Origin: Yersinia massiliensis
Lineage (GTDB): Bacteria; Pseudomonadota; Gammaproteobacteria; Enterobacterales; Enterobacteriaceae
Assembly (NCBI RefSeq): GCF_003048255.1
Contig: NZ_CP028487.1
Span: forward strand, 2,666,001 to 2,730,000
Reading direction: 5' to 3'
DNA: 64,000 bases
The notes under the pieces are model-generated. The model was not told the origin of the DNA. It made no database searches and saw only the letters and a list, made by a program, of their open reading frames with translations. The first letter of the stretch is position 1; each line of letters starts with the position of its first letter. The position numbers were made by a program, and so were the translations under genes. Of the stretch, positions 1-9,059 are shown in pieces.

Positions 1-206
1 CCGATATTGTGGCGGCACTTCACAAGCGAGGGTTAACGCTGGCGTCACTGTCACGCAGTCACGGCCTTGCGCCACGGACATTAAATAACGCCTTAGAGCG
101 TCATTACCCCAGAGCTGAACGCATTATTGCCGGGGCTCTGGATACGACACCGGAAACATTATGGCCGGAAAGGTATGCCCTTAAAAATGGACCTAATAGC
201 AGGTAA
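1..206 (+). CDS. Ner-like (Nlp/SfsB family) DNA-binding protein, 5' truncated by the window edge
   Basis: The reading frame is open from the first bases of the window, so the N-terminus lies outside. The visible part, beginning around DIVAALHKRGLTLASLSRSH, matches the winged-helix/lambda-repressor-like Ner fold known from phage Mu Ner and chromosomal Nlp/SfsB. It has the pattern 'L.S.GL...TL.NAL.R..P..E.II..AL...P..LWP.RY'. Such proteins bind DNA as small dimers and act as phage or accessory-gene repressors. A GTG at 9 is only an internal codon and need not be the start. It ends 11 bp before the next gene, whose ribosome site (AAGGA) sits in the gap, so the two may be co-transcribed. The family call is from recalled sequence similarity. 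Confidence 0.7.
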   Translation, partial: DIVAALHKRGLTLASLSRSHGLAPRTLNNALERHYPRAERIIAGALDTTPETLWPERYALKNGPNSR

Positions 207-217
207 AGGATGCAGCC

Positions 218-745
218 ATGGCAACCACCATCACTGAAATAACGGAATGTTTTGAGTATTTTTTCTGTTCTCTTTATCGCAGGGAGTTCGTCAAAACCCT
301 GCGTCTGAACGAATGTAGCGAGCGGGAATTACTGCCTTTGGTACGTTGCTATTTGCTGGGTTGGTTTGCAGATAACGTATCACCGGAAGTAAAAAGCAAG
401 CTGCCAGGAACTGTATCCGGGCACGGTTACATTGATTTTGTCATTGATGATGTAGCCGTTGAGTTTGCAGTACGTAAACCAACTGCGGCACGTTCCAATG
501 TCTCTGCGACCGTCAACAGTACAGAAGTAAAGAAATTGATGAAACATGACGGCAAAGCCTTGCTTGTGCTGTTTGACTTCTCTGACACGCCCTACTCACA
601 AGAACAGATCGAATCTTTCCGCAACTGGCCCTCTCTTGGTCGAGGGAATCATCGCAAGTCCGCATTCAACGTCGTTTATTTCTTTGTGGAAAAACGCAGA
701 CCGCTGGCACTGGGGAAAATCACCAAAAACATCCGTATCACTTAA
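218..745 (+). CDS. Uncharacterised protein with a possible PD-(D/E)XK nuclease-like core
   Basis: A 175-residue soluble protein, ATG start with AAGGA 8-9 bp upstream. No signal peptide or membrane segment is visible. I do not recognise the family. Residues ~69-90 read GHGYIDFVIDDVAVEFAVRK, that is D-x(n)-E-x-[AVK]-R between hydrophobic strands. This is the spacing seen in restriction-endonuclease-like folds. A later strand 'KALLVLFDFSD' would suit the same fold. This is an inference from pattern only. It follows the Ner-like gene by 11 bp and precedes a small secreted protein by 14 bp, so the cluster looks like an accessory operon, perhaps phage-derived. Confidence 0.6.
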   Translation: MATTITEITECFEYFFCSLYRREFVKTLRLNECSERELLPLVRCYLLGWFADNVSPEVKSKLPGTVSGHGYIDFVIDDVAVEFAVRKPTAARSNVSATVNSTEVKKLMKHDGKALLVLFDFSDTPYSQEQIESFRNWPSLGRGNHRKSAFNVVYFFVEKRRPLALGKITKNIRIT

Positions 746-759
746 CAGGGAATTAATTA

Positions 760-1119
760 ATGAACAGAAAACTGTTGGCCTTATTGATGGCAGCCATAAC
801 GCTACCTGTCGCGGCAGCGCAGTACGTAAAACCTGGAGCGGTTCTAACTCTGAATCCGGGAAAGGGCAATGCTGAATTCAACATTAATGCCTCAACGGGG
901 GATGGTTCGGGCGTATGCAATATAGAGGGTACAGCACAGCAAATAGCTGCAGGAGAAAGCCAGAAGCGTCGCTGGGTCTGGAATGACAATACCAGCCAGT
1001 GTGTTGCAGTAATTAGTGAACTGAATAATGGCAAGGCCAGCGTTATGACTCGTGGTTGCGAAGATTACTGTGGGGCTTCCGCGACAGGCGCAATGGATGG
1101 TCTATTTAATAAGAAGTAA
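760..1119 (+). CDS. Small secreted, cysteine-containing protein of unknown function
   Basis: 119 residues with a clear Sec signal peptide (basic MNRK, hydrophobic LLALLMAAITL, then AAAQ as a likely cleavage site near residue 20). The mature protein has four cysteines; the tail 'C-x3-C-G-A-x(5)-MDG' resembles the C-terminal motif of periplasmic lysozyme-inhibitor-like proteins (LprI-type), but the match is short and I would not assign the function. It starts 14 bp after the preceding gene and is followed 31 bp later by a lipoprotein gene. The two neighbouring envelope-directed products suggest a shared envelope role. Confidence 0.6.
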   Translation: MNRKLLALLMAAITLPVAAAQYVKPGAVLTLNPGKGNAEFNINASTGDGSGVCNIEGTAQQIAAGESQKRRWVWNDNTSQCVAVISELNNGKASVMTRGCEDYCGASATGAMDGLFNKK

Positions 1120-1150
1120 TAAGTATCGTTAATTAACGAAGGAACTACAG

Positions 1151-1486
1151 ATGAAAAGAGCAATACTTCTGGTATTAATTGCAGCTGGTTTGCTGGCTGG
1201 CTGCGGCGAGAAAACACCGAAATGCAGTAGTGATGATGCAAAAAATCTGGTCGTAGATATTGCAAGAAAGACAATTGAGAAAGGCATGACACTGGATAAG
1301 GATGTGCGTATTTCAGTTGAAAATGTTAGAACAATTAGCCATGAATCAGGTCTTGATGTTTATCAGTGTGCTGCTGATTTAACGTTTACAAAACCAGACT
1401 TGCAAAATTCCCTACCAATCACCTACCGGATTCAGAAAACAGAGGATGGCAAGGGACAATTTTATATAAATGTGTATGGTTTATGA
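1151..1486 (+). CDS. Small lipoprotein of unknown function
   Basis: 111 residues, ATG start with AAGGA 7-8 bp upstream. The N-terminus is a lipoprotein signal with lipobox LLAGC (Cys18), so the mature protein should be lipid-anchored. After the cysteine come a second and third Cys (CSSD.., YQCAADLTF), giving one possible disulfide. The body 'VRISVENVRTISHESGLDVYQCAADLTF..ITYRIQKTEDGKGQFYINVYG' is a beta-rich fold seen in many small enterobacterial lipoproteins. It is the last gene of the four-gene cluster at the window start. No family name can be given. Confidence 0.65.
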   Translation: MKRAILLVLIAAGLLAGCGEKTPKCSSDDAKNLVVDIARKTIEKGMTLDKDVRISVENVRTISHESGLDVYQCAADLTFTKPDLQNSLPITYRIQKTEDGKGQFYINVYGL

Positions 1487-1742
1487 TAGTTAAACGGCAA
1501 AGGATGCCAGTCGACAAGAAGAGGATTTTTTTTAGAATTTGACCGGTGGATGGGATTGATTCAGATTGGCACAACAGCCGAAGACATTCATGCTATACAT
1601 TAGTAATGTTAGGGACTGTGACCAATCAATGACCGCCGCCGTTGTTCCGACGCGCTAATTTAATTGACTCTATATGTGCGCTCCGTGCCATATGCAGATA
1701 TTAAAAAGAATCGCATGTATTAATCAAAAGGGAGCAGGTCAC
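1487..1742. other. Non-coding stretch between accessory cluster and IS3 remnant
   Basis: No ORF, RNA gene or convincing terminator is visible. Together with the IS remnant that follows it forms a decayed boundary between the accessory cluster and the defence operon. Confidence 0.4.
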
Positions 1743-1858
1743 AGGCTGAGCTCACGGGTAGCGACAGCGATACGCTCAGCCAGTTTCAGGGCTTCATCGA
1801 GGAATTAGGGTGTGTACTGCTTACGGGCCATTTTGCTGGTCGATGCTGGTTTTGTCAT
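1743..1858 (-). mobile_element. Eroded IS3-family orfA (transposase N-terminus) fragment
   Basis: Read on the minus strand from ATG at 1858, the frame gives MTKPASTSKMARKQYTP, a stop codon (TAA), then FLDEALKLAERIAVATRELSL and another stop. This is recognisably the N-terminus of IS3-group OrfA (typically MTK..STSKK.RKQ.(S/T)PEFR.EALKLAERIGVAAAARELSL). One sense codon has become TAA and two codons are missing before RELSL. After that the similarity ends. Only about a third of orfA remains and neither orfB nor terminal repeats are visible, so it is inert. It sits directly downstream of the Druantia operon. Confidence 0.75.
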
Positions 1859-1940
1859 GAGTAATCACCGCTGGCTGAGCGTCAATATATGACGGGTAAG
1901 ATCATCGAGCGTTGTTTAAGGTAAGCGTTTTCCCCCAGGT

Positions 1941-3089
1941 CTAATTCTCTCCTTCACTCTGCCAGTGAAACTGAAACGCCGACCTTCTTGTATCCTGCAT
2001 ATTGATGACGTAGAAGTTGCGGGGAAAATACTCTGTTGGTGTCTCACTGAAGGTGTTTAATCCGTACAATGCAATTTGTTTTCCTGTTATTTCCGTTGGA
2101 TCTGGGATGGTGCTGGAGGGCAAACGAAAGACCTTAACAACTGAATTATCGTGTAGCTGGATCTTCAGCGTAAGAAGATGATCGTCACTTTCCGCATCAA
2201 GTAATTTTCCACTGATATCGATTCCGCCATGCTGATGGTCAGAAAGAGACGGTTGCATCTGCTTGCGTAGCTTTTCTGTCCAGGCCGGGCACGAGCAACG
2301 GCAGGAACAATTGGAGCAGTACGTACCAGGACAAGCCAACTCATATACTGAAAGTGGGATATTCCGTGGCAAAAGTCGATTAATATTTTTGATAATTGTA
2401 GTGACCCGTTCAATCAGGTCTGTATTCAGTGTCCCTTCCCAACTATCACGGCTCCCCGTCAGAACTAACCCAATGTTCATATCCGGTGCTCGCTCTTGTA
2501 CCATTATGCCATAGGCCGCAATCTGTAACAGGTTAGCTTCTTTCGGCTGGTTTTGTTCATCTGTTACCTTTCCGGTTTTCAAATCAACTACGTTTAACCG
2601 ATCGGGTTGCTCCTGATATATGAAGTCGGCCCGCCCATGCATATCGAAATCACTGCTGGTCAGCATAACCTCCCGGCCAACGGGTAATGTTTTTTCTTGT
2701 GCAGGGCCCCCTTTTACGAAAACAGGCGGCATAAGCGATCTGACGTAGCGGATCTGGGTAACAAGCATTTGGCGTGACACCAGCCCGGCAACGCCGTGAC
2801 GGTCATATATCCAGTTTGCTACCGGCCCGGCACGTCGATTGGCGGTCAGCTCGATCGAAAAATCATTTTCCAGTTGCCTGAGGGTATAATTCCCAAAAGC
2901 GGCCTCCCTGCGTATCACTGAATTGACCCGTTGATGTATTACCTGGCCCAGAATCACTCCTGAGTGCAGCGGTAAACGAGCGTAAGAATGAGCTTCACTT
3001 TCTAGCAGGTATTTCGCCGGGCAAACGGCGAAATAACCCAACAGGGAAGGAAGCACCGGACGAGTACGCGATAGCGTCATTTCATTCAT
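1941..3089 (-). CDS. Cas4/AddB-like PD-(D/E)XK nuclease with Fe-S cysteine cluster
   Basis: 382 residues from the ATG at 3089, chosen because AGGAG lies about 9 bp upstream and it starts 7 bp after the druE stop; a longer frame reaches back into druE. The RecB-family nuclease core is visible: His52 (LGQVIH), Asp155 (GRADFIY), Asp169 and Lys171 in VVDLKTGK (167-174), and Gln189 (QIAAY). Cysteines are placed as in Cas4, AddB and Dna2: one near the N-terminus (Cys23, VCPAKY) and a cluster at Cys253-Cys267 (CPGTYCSNCSCRCSC), which predicts a 4Fe-4S cluster clasping the nuclease domain. The residues after ~270 are an extra beta-rich domain I do not recognise. It is the last gene of the Druantia-like operon and is not one of the four genes I know for type II, so its role there is inferred. 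Confidence 0.8.
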   Translation of the reverse strand: MNEMTLSRTRPVLPSLLGYFAVCPAKYLLESEAHSYARLPLHSGVILGQVIHQRVNSVIRREAAFGNYTLRQLENDFSIELTANRRAGPVANWIYDRHGVAGLVSRQMLVTQIRYVRSLMPPVFVKGGPAQEKTLPVGREVMLTSSDFDMHGRADFIYQEQPDRLNVVDLKTGKVTDEQNQPKEANLLQIAAYGIMVQERAPDMNIGLVLTGSRDSWEGTLNTDLIERVTTIIKNINRLLPRNIPLSVYELACPGTYCSNCSCRCSCPAWTEKLRKQMQPSLSDHQHGGIDISGKLLDAESDDHLLTLKIQLHDNSVVKVFRLPSSTIPDPTEITGKQIALYGLNTFSETPTEYFPRNFYVINMQDTRRSAFQFHWQSEGEN

Positions 3090-3096
3090 TGCATTA

Positions 3097-6000
3097 TCAC
3101 TCCTGAGATGAGGACGCCTGAGTCCGTAATTTCGCCATTTCAGTCCCCATGCGGCGGGACAATGCAAAAGTATTCGTCGCGTCTACGTCCACCTCATATG
3201 AAAATGCCTCAAGTTCGGGGTTTGCAGCAAATGCAGCATCGGGATCCCAGAATGGATGTAGTACGGCGGCCCACCGCCCGTCACCGGTGCGAATCACGGG
3301 TATATTCCCCATCACTTTTACGTTACTGTCGCTATATAGCGAAGCGGCCTCTTTGGCTAATCGTAGGGCATTTTCCGGCCAGTCCGACACGCCTGGAGAT
3401 GTAAAATCACCGTTCAGCCCGGCGTTATAGGTTTGATCCAGAAGAAGTTGAATAACATCCAGTCCCAGACGCCAGTCCAGCAACCCGTGATACGGCTGAT
3501 TTCCGTATCGGTGCAGGCAGTGATAACACCCTTGAAAGCATCGTTCGCGATGATCGGATTGCAGGAACTCAGCCAGCGGGTAAGCCGTTTTGTTATTTAA
3601 AATATTCTTCATGACCTCAAGTATAATGAGAGAACCGGATGCGCCCTTCTGCTGCAGCCGTTCACATAACCCTGAACCATTAACCAGACGATCGGCCATT
3701 TGCAGAACCGGTACCGACTTACCGTTTTTCAGCATTTGAACGCGGGGTTCCAGAATTTCAATTTCTTCAGGATCAATATCCAATAGCTCTTTTGATGCAT
3801 AGTTAACAATGATAAAAGACGCCGAGAGCGCAGCAGCTCTGAATGCCGGAGTTAGAGTGGAATACTGTAGCCGGAGACCCGGCGGGGTTTGGGCAACCAT
3901 CAGCGCAAGTAGATCAGTCACTTTAGGCGCGGCAAGATAAAATGTGTTTCGGGTTTCTCCCCGATCGCTAAAGCGGTTTTTAACTAACAGGTCGGCCTCA
4001 ATTATTTGACTATCCATCCAAACCCGGTTCGCCCAAAGCGGCTGGTAGGTCCCCTGCTTTCTGAAAGGGACCGATAGGCTCCCCTGTGTTGCGCTGAAAC
4101 CACGCCATGTTTTATCGGTATAAATTCCCCGATTCAGGCGGTGCAGACATGTCTGTGGCTGAAGCTGTATCGCCACATTAACGTCAGGCTCAGGCGTTGC
4201 AGAAAAAGCGTAGGCTTCTGCAATTGATACACGACTGGCCGTGGTCAGGATCTGATCAAAATCCTCTTTGGCCGATTTTGGTTCCAACGTGGTGATAAAT
4301 CCATAAGGAACATAGCATTGATAACGCTCTGCCTTATCCATAACGGCACCGCAGATAGTACATTCGGTAGCCAGAGAGTTTGCCGGAGCCCAGATGTTGC
4401 ACACCGGACAGGCGGTCATTGTTCTGAGTTCACCCGGTTCGCAGGCATTTGAATAAAATGATCGTGGATTTTTTCTGCTCTGTTTAAGCAGTCCACTATA
4501 ACCTGCTGTAAAGTAGCGTCGTTTATCCTGAACCAGAATTTTTCCGGGGGCAAATTCCTGTATCGCAATATCCAGATCGCGGTCCATGCTGGCGAATTCG
4601 ATTTCTTTTTCACCTGTGCTGACAGGCCTTGTCAGCAAAAGGCGTGATCGGGTCGGCATGCCATACATTGGGAATTTACCGTGTTCCGCCAACGCTTCTG
4701 CCAGTCCTTTCGCCTCCATCGCGCTGTCGTTCAGTACGGCGTTGATATCCTGAATCAGCTGTTCCGGCGTCAAAGGCTGAATAATTTTCTGGAACAAATG
4801 GGGGTTTTGCTGTGTGCTAGTCTGGGCAAATTCATCGCGCGCCAGGATGGTTGCTTCGATGGCCAGCCGGATTTTTGGCAGCCAGTCCGTTTGGTTTTCT
4901 TTCAGCCAGTGCACCGGGAAAAACTCACCATGGTTATCAGGGACGTGTGCGTAGTCGTCAACCGGCCATGGGTGATCGGCTTTTTCCGTTTGCTGTCTTA
5001 ACCATTTGAATGCCGACACCAGCCAGATTTTTCGTACCAGTCTCTGGCAGATCATTTCCAGCTTTGTAGTCAGAAACGGTGGCGGAGGGAGGTCGCCGGT
5101 AATTTTTTCCGGATAGCGGAAGTAAAACAGATCGTGACTCTTACTTCGACACGCGGTTAATACGAATGAAAACGCTTGTCCACGTCGTCCGGCACGTCCG
5201 ACACGTTGTTGATAATTAAAGCGCTGTGGCGGCATGTTGGCCTGAAAGACCGCACGTAAATCACCGATATCCACGCCCACTTCCATGGTTGTGGTTACGG
5301 AAAGCACATCAACCACCCGAGCTGCCCGGTCAAGATCTCGATCGGGCTCAAAATTTTTCATTCCTTCTGGTAAAATATCATCGTCGTCGGCAATCAAAAT
5401 ACCTTTAAACCGGCGTAGCCTTGCCGCCGGATTTTCGGTCATTCCAGTCAGTTCCTCTGAGCGCATCCTGTGAATACCAGAAGAATGTGAGAGACGTTTG
5501 CCGAGATAGTGTTGCATCTGGAGCGTTTTTGCCTCACTGCACGGCGTTTCTGGTAAAGGAGAGTAGCAGCGAGTACAGATTCCCGCGCCGGTGTGCATGT
5601 GTATACGTCCACAACGGGAGCAGCGCCAGACACGATCGGTAGGTTCCGCCAGGCGAAAGTGCATTTTACCAATATCAATAATACCGCCCTGATGACCCGC
5701 CAGCTCTAGTCGCCGGAGAAAACTATCAATTAAAGATAAAGGCTCGCCTCCTGAACACTGGCATATCTCCTGCGTAAAACGGTACAGGCGGTTTCTACGA
5801 TTGACATCGCGCGCTGAACTCCATGGAGTTTCTGGCTTTGTATATTGTGAAGGGGTAACCCGATATGCGTCCGCCAATACACGAAACATTGCGTCATAAA
5901 TCGCGAGATGTTCCCGTGAGTCGTTTCCGGTAATGGGAAGGCAGGGATAACCCCAACCGGACTCTTCCAGCGCGAAGTAGGTTTTACTGAATACGCTTTC

Positions 6001-9000
6001 CCCCACCAGCCGTTTCAGATCGCGTGAAATCTCCTGTCGTGCCACAAGCAGGTTGTCTTCATAGGATGGAAGCGCCTTCCAGCACCACTCCCCCTGCGCG
6101 TTCTTTTCAAAGAGTTGTTGCCATGCAAAGGTCAGCGTGCCTTCTTCATGTTTTTCTGGATCGGGAACAGGCGCGATGCCAGTACGATCGGAAGGGTGAA
6201 TACCTGCATCTACCTGCGCCCTTAACAGCGGGCCAAGCGATTGACCTGCATCCGGTGATTCAGGTTCGAGGATTTCACGCAAAGGTATGCAGTCAGCTTC
6301 AGGCTTTGATAATAACCCTCTGATTTTCTTTCGTTCATCAGCAAGTTGATCCAATTCATCCTCTTCCTCATCCGACCTTACGCTGAGGTTAACTAGTGTT
6401 TTGTTCCGGTTCTCTATCTCTGCCTGGCGTATTTTTAGTTGGTTATGGGACGGTTTATCAGCCGCAATGGTTTGTAGCGAATGGACAACAATTTCTCGTC
6501 TGACGTCGTCATGGTGACCCGATTCCAGATCGAGCGCGGCCCTTGCGGCATCTTGACGACTGTCTGAAAACGTTACCAGTTGCTCACGGTTACCCGATCG
6601 CTGTAGTTCCGCCACTAGCGAGCTGACCAGTAGCTGTGTCGTTTTCGAAAAACCGACGCGAAAGCTACGGATTGGGGAGAGCTTACCTTTGCCGTATTTA
6701 TAGGACGTACCGCACGCCGGACACTGAAAAGGTAGCGCCGTTCCCGGTGACTGACTGGATGACTGGCCTCTTTCCGAGGAGGCAAATTCACCGGGTTTGA
6801 CGTAATAGAACCAGCCCGCGATATGGTTTTCCGGTAGCGGTTTTAAGAGCAATACTGGGTGTTGAATAGTCGCGGTAAATGGATCGTAGCTGGCTTTTAC
6901 CCAAGTACCAAAAGTATTGTCATTATCGCTGTTTAGCTCCTCATCTCCTTTCGGCCAGAAACGTTCGACGACGGGCATAAATAGCGCGTATTCTTCAGCA
7001 GATCGGCGTTCTACCATGACTGATTTTGCGTGTTCGGGCAGTTGTTCCGTATCAGGGTCGTTGGGTAAAAGTTCAATTCGACTTTCTGAACCGGAAAAGA
7101 CCGAAGGTTTACCCCCCAAAAAGAGATTACCGCAACATTCACAATAGAGTAATTCGACACGCCGTGATTTTTTATCTTTGCCGTATCGTAAGCCGGATTC
7201 CACGGTAAGATCGCCAAAATATCTGTGATTAATTTCTTGCGCAGATGCAGCGCTAGGGACGGGCAATGGCGCGACATATAACCCCTCAAGAGCGCGCAAA
7301 AAAGCATGGGCGCGGAAACGGGGCGCACCGATATCATCAGGAAAGGCATGTGAAAACCATTGCGGCCAGTCTCCCTCAGTCGAGCGTAACCAGATTAATG
7401 CCTGGAGCGCTTTGTCACTATGGGGTTGAGCGTTAAAAAGGCGTGAACTAAGCATTTTGATTGACGTAGCTCTCGGAGAATGATCGTCCGTATAGCAGCC
7501 ACTTTCAAGCAGGTTGGCCGCCTGTAAAACGACACGTTGCGCTAGTTGTTCTGTAGAGGCTTCACTGGCTGTCATTCCCATGCTGCGGGCGACATTGTGC
7601 CAGTGTTGTAATGAGGTAAGTGGTGCTTGCTGTAACTGAAGCACTGCATGATAAAACGCCTCCAGATCCCCCTGGAAAAGAGACATATTGCCCGGGGGAA
7701 GGGTGCCACCTTTGATAATACATTCTCTCCAGTCGCCGGAAGAGGCACCTGAAGGTAATCCCCGCTGACCAAACATCCCCCATAAATATTCGACGCTTTG
7801 ATCACCTTCAGGCCCTTCAACGGGTAAAGAGGCGCTGGAGGCCAGAATACGCAATTTGTGTCGGTGTTTTTCCTGATCCAGCCCTAGCCGGTTGATCAAA
7901 TGTTTAAGCAAGTAGCTGACTTCAGTACCGGCGGTTCCTCGCTGTAGATGAAGTTCGTCAAGAATAAGATAAAAATAGGCATCAGGATCGCGCTCAATCC
8001 ACTGTCGGGTTTGCTCAAAAATAGGATCGTCCACCTCGCGAACCAGCATCGTTGAGAGCATGCTGGTGTTGGTGATCAGAATATCGGGCGGTGTCTTTTG
8101 CATTTCCCAGCGGCTGAGAACCTCTCCGCCAGCGGTTCTGGGGAAATTAAACGATAATTCGTTATCCTTGTCCTGCTGCGCTTGTCGTACCGCCTCCTGA
8201 TGGGTCTCTTCCGTTAATTGCATATACTCACGTAGCTCAGTGATTTTTTTAGCCACGCGCTTTTTCTCATTTTTTTCTTCACTGAGTCGGGGATGTTTGA
8301 GCCAGCCAGTTACTTTAGTTGCGCTGGTATAACGGCCAAAAAAGATTCGGTTGCCGCCAAAATGCTCATCCATGACATCATGAGCTTCCCTAGAATCCAG
8401 TGCCCGTCGCATACGTACCAGTTGATCTTCTACAAGTGCATTCATCGGGTAGAGGATCAGCGCGCGTACCGCTTTCGGACGTGCAGCGGCCTCTTGCTCG
8501 CGCATGAAGCTGGGCTGTTTATCCGCTACCTTATGCCACCACGGTTGCCAGTGCTTCAACGCAGGACTTTGAGGCCAGCCGGTGGCTTCTTTTGCGATTT
8601 GTGCCAGAACCGGCAGTAAAAATGATTCGGTTTTACCGGAGCCGGTCCCGGAGGTGACAATGCCCGGTTTCCCTGACTGTACCCCTCTTTTCAGCATGTC
8701 CAGTTGATGGGTATAAAGATTAAAACGTCCCTTGGTTGAATCCGTTTTATTGCGGGGCAGAAGTCCACCTAAACAGAGGTCGATGAATGCCGCCCTTTGT
8801 TGCGAATTAAACCCTGGCAACCATGTCTGACCATGAGCATCATTTCGTAATTCACTGATAGTTAAGCTATAGTTCTGATATCGGGACATCGGCTCAAGAA
8901 ATAGATCGGCGCATAATGTCCCTTGCTGTTCCAGTAACGCTCGCCGTTCAGTCTGTATGTCTGATGAACCAATACGGAAGGCCGTTTCAAGGTACGAAAT

Positions 9001-9045
9001 ATAAAAATCTCTTATTGATTCAAATGTTTCCAGTGGGTTATTCAT
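3097..9045 (-). CDS. druE: DruE: giant superfamily 2 helicase with DUF1998-type C-terminus (Druantia)
   Basis: 1982 residues, ATG with AAAGGA 7 bp upstream. The N-terminal part is an SF2 helicase: Walker A TSGTGSGKTE (131-140), a Walker B variant DELH (363-366) and motif III 'SSAS'. The second RecA domain carries 'TTTMEVGVDIGDLRAV' and 'QQRVGRAGRRGQ' (motifs V and VI). Two zinc-type cysteine sets, CECCGNL and CPACGTSY, lie between the helicase halves. A third, RCSRCGRIH..CTRCY, and a late set, CPVC..CTIC, follow. The end 'ERCFQGCYHCLHRYGNQPYH..LDWR' is typical of DUF1998. This size and architecture is DruE, the gene shared by all Druantia types, thought to act as the DNA-translocating component. 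It lies 14 bp after druG and 7 bp before the nuclease gene. Confidence 0.85.
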   Translation of the reverse strand: MNNPLETFESIRDFYISYLETAFRIGSSDIQTERRALLEQQGTLCADLFLEPMSRYQNYSLTISELRNDAHGQTWLPGFNSQQRAAFIDLCLGGLLPRNKTDSTKGRFNLYTHQLDMLKRGVQSGKPGIVTSGTGSGKTESFLLPVLAQIAKEATGWPQSPALKHWQPWWHKVADKQPSFMREQEAAARPKAVRALILYPMNALVEDQLVRMRRALDSREAHDVMDEHFGGNRIFFGRYTSATKVTGWLKHPRLSEEKNEKKRVAKKITELREYMQLTEETHQEAVRQAQQDKDNELSFNFPRTAGGEVLSRWEMQKTPPDILITNTSMLSTMLVREVDDPIFEQTRQWIERDPDAYFYLILDELHLQRGTAGTEVSYLLKHLINRLGLDQEKHRHKLRILASSASLPVEGPEGDQSVEYLWGMFGQRGLPSGASSGDWRECIIKGGTLPPGNMSLFQGDLEAFYHAVLQLQQAPLTSLQHWHNVARSMGMTASEASTEQLAQRVVLQAANLLESGCYTDDHSPRATSIKMLSSRLFNAQPHSDKALQALIWLRSTEGDWPQWFSHAFPDDIGAPRFRAHAFLRALEGLYVAPLPVPSAASAQEINHRYFGDLTVESGLRYGKDKKSRRVELLYCECCGNLFLGGKPSVFSGSESRIELLPNDPDTEQLPEHAKSVMVERRSAEEYALFMPVVERFWPKGDEELNSDNDNTFGTWVKASYDPFTATIQHPVLLLKPLPENHIAGWFYYVKPGEFASSERGQSSSQSPGTALPFQCPACGTSYKYGKGKLSPIRSFRVGFSKTTQLLVSSLVAELQRSGNREQLVTFSDSRQDAARAALDLESGHHDDVRREIVVHSLQTIAADKPSHNQLKIRQAEIENRNKTLVNLSVRSDEEEDELDQLADERKKIRGLLSKPEADCIPLREILEPESPDAGQSLGPLLRAQVDAGIHPSDRTGIAPVPDPEKHEEGTLTFAWQQLFEKNAQGEWCWKALPSYEDNLLVARQEISRDLKRLVGESVFSKTYFALEESGWGYPCLPITGNDSREHLAIYDAMFRVLADAYRVTPSQYTKPETPWSSARDVNRRNRLYRFTQEICQCSGGEPLSLIDSFLRRLELAGHQGGIIDIGKMHFRLAEPTDRVWRCSRCGRIHMHTGAGICTRCYSPLPETPCSEAKTLQMQHYLGKRLSHSSGIHRMRSEELTGMTENPAARLRRFKGILIADDDDILPEGMKNFEPDRDLDRAARVVDVLSVTTTMEVGVDIGDLRAVFQANMPPQRFNYQQRVGRAGRRGQAFSFVLTACRSKSHDLFYFRYPEKITGDLPPPPFLTTKLEMICQRLVRKIWLVSAFKWLRQQTEKADHPWPVDDYAHVPDNHGEFFPVHWLKENQTDWLPKIRLAIEATILARDEFAQTSTQQNPHLFQKIIQPLTPEQLIQDINAVLNDSAMEAKGLAEALAEHGKFPMYGMPTRSRLLLTRPVSTGEKEIEFASMDRDLDIAIQEFAPGKILVQDKRRYFTAGYSGLLKQSRKNPRSFYSNACEPGELRTMTACPVCNIWAPANSLATECTICGAVMDKAERYQCYVPYGFITTLEPKSAKEDFDQILTTASRVSIAEAYAFSATPEPDVNVAIQLQPQTCLHRLNRGIYTDKTWRGFSATQGSLSVPFRKQGTYQPLWANRVWMDSQIIEADLLVKNRFSDRGETRNTFYLAAPKVTDLLALMVAQTPPGLRLQYSTLTPAFRAAALSASFIIVNYASKELLDIDPEEIEILEPRVQMLKNGKSVPVLQMADRLVNGSGLCERLQQKGASGSLIILEVMKNILNNKTAYPLAEFLQSDHRERCFQGCYHCLHRYGNQPYHGLLDWRLGLDVIQLLLDQTYNAGLNGDFTSPGVSDWPENALRLAKEAASLYSDSNVKVMGNIPVIRTGDGRWAAVLHPFWDPDAAFAANPELEAFSYEVDVDATNTFALSRRMGTEMAKLRTQASSSQE

Positions 9046-9059
9046 TATTAATCCTTTGC

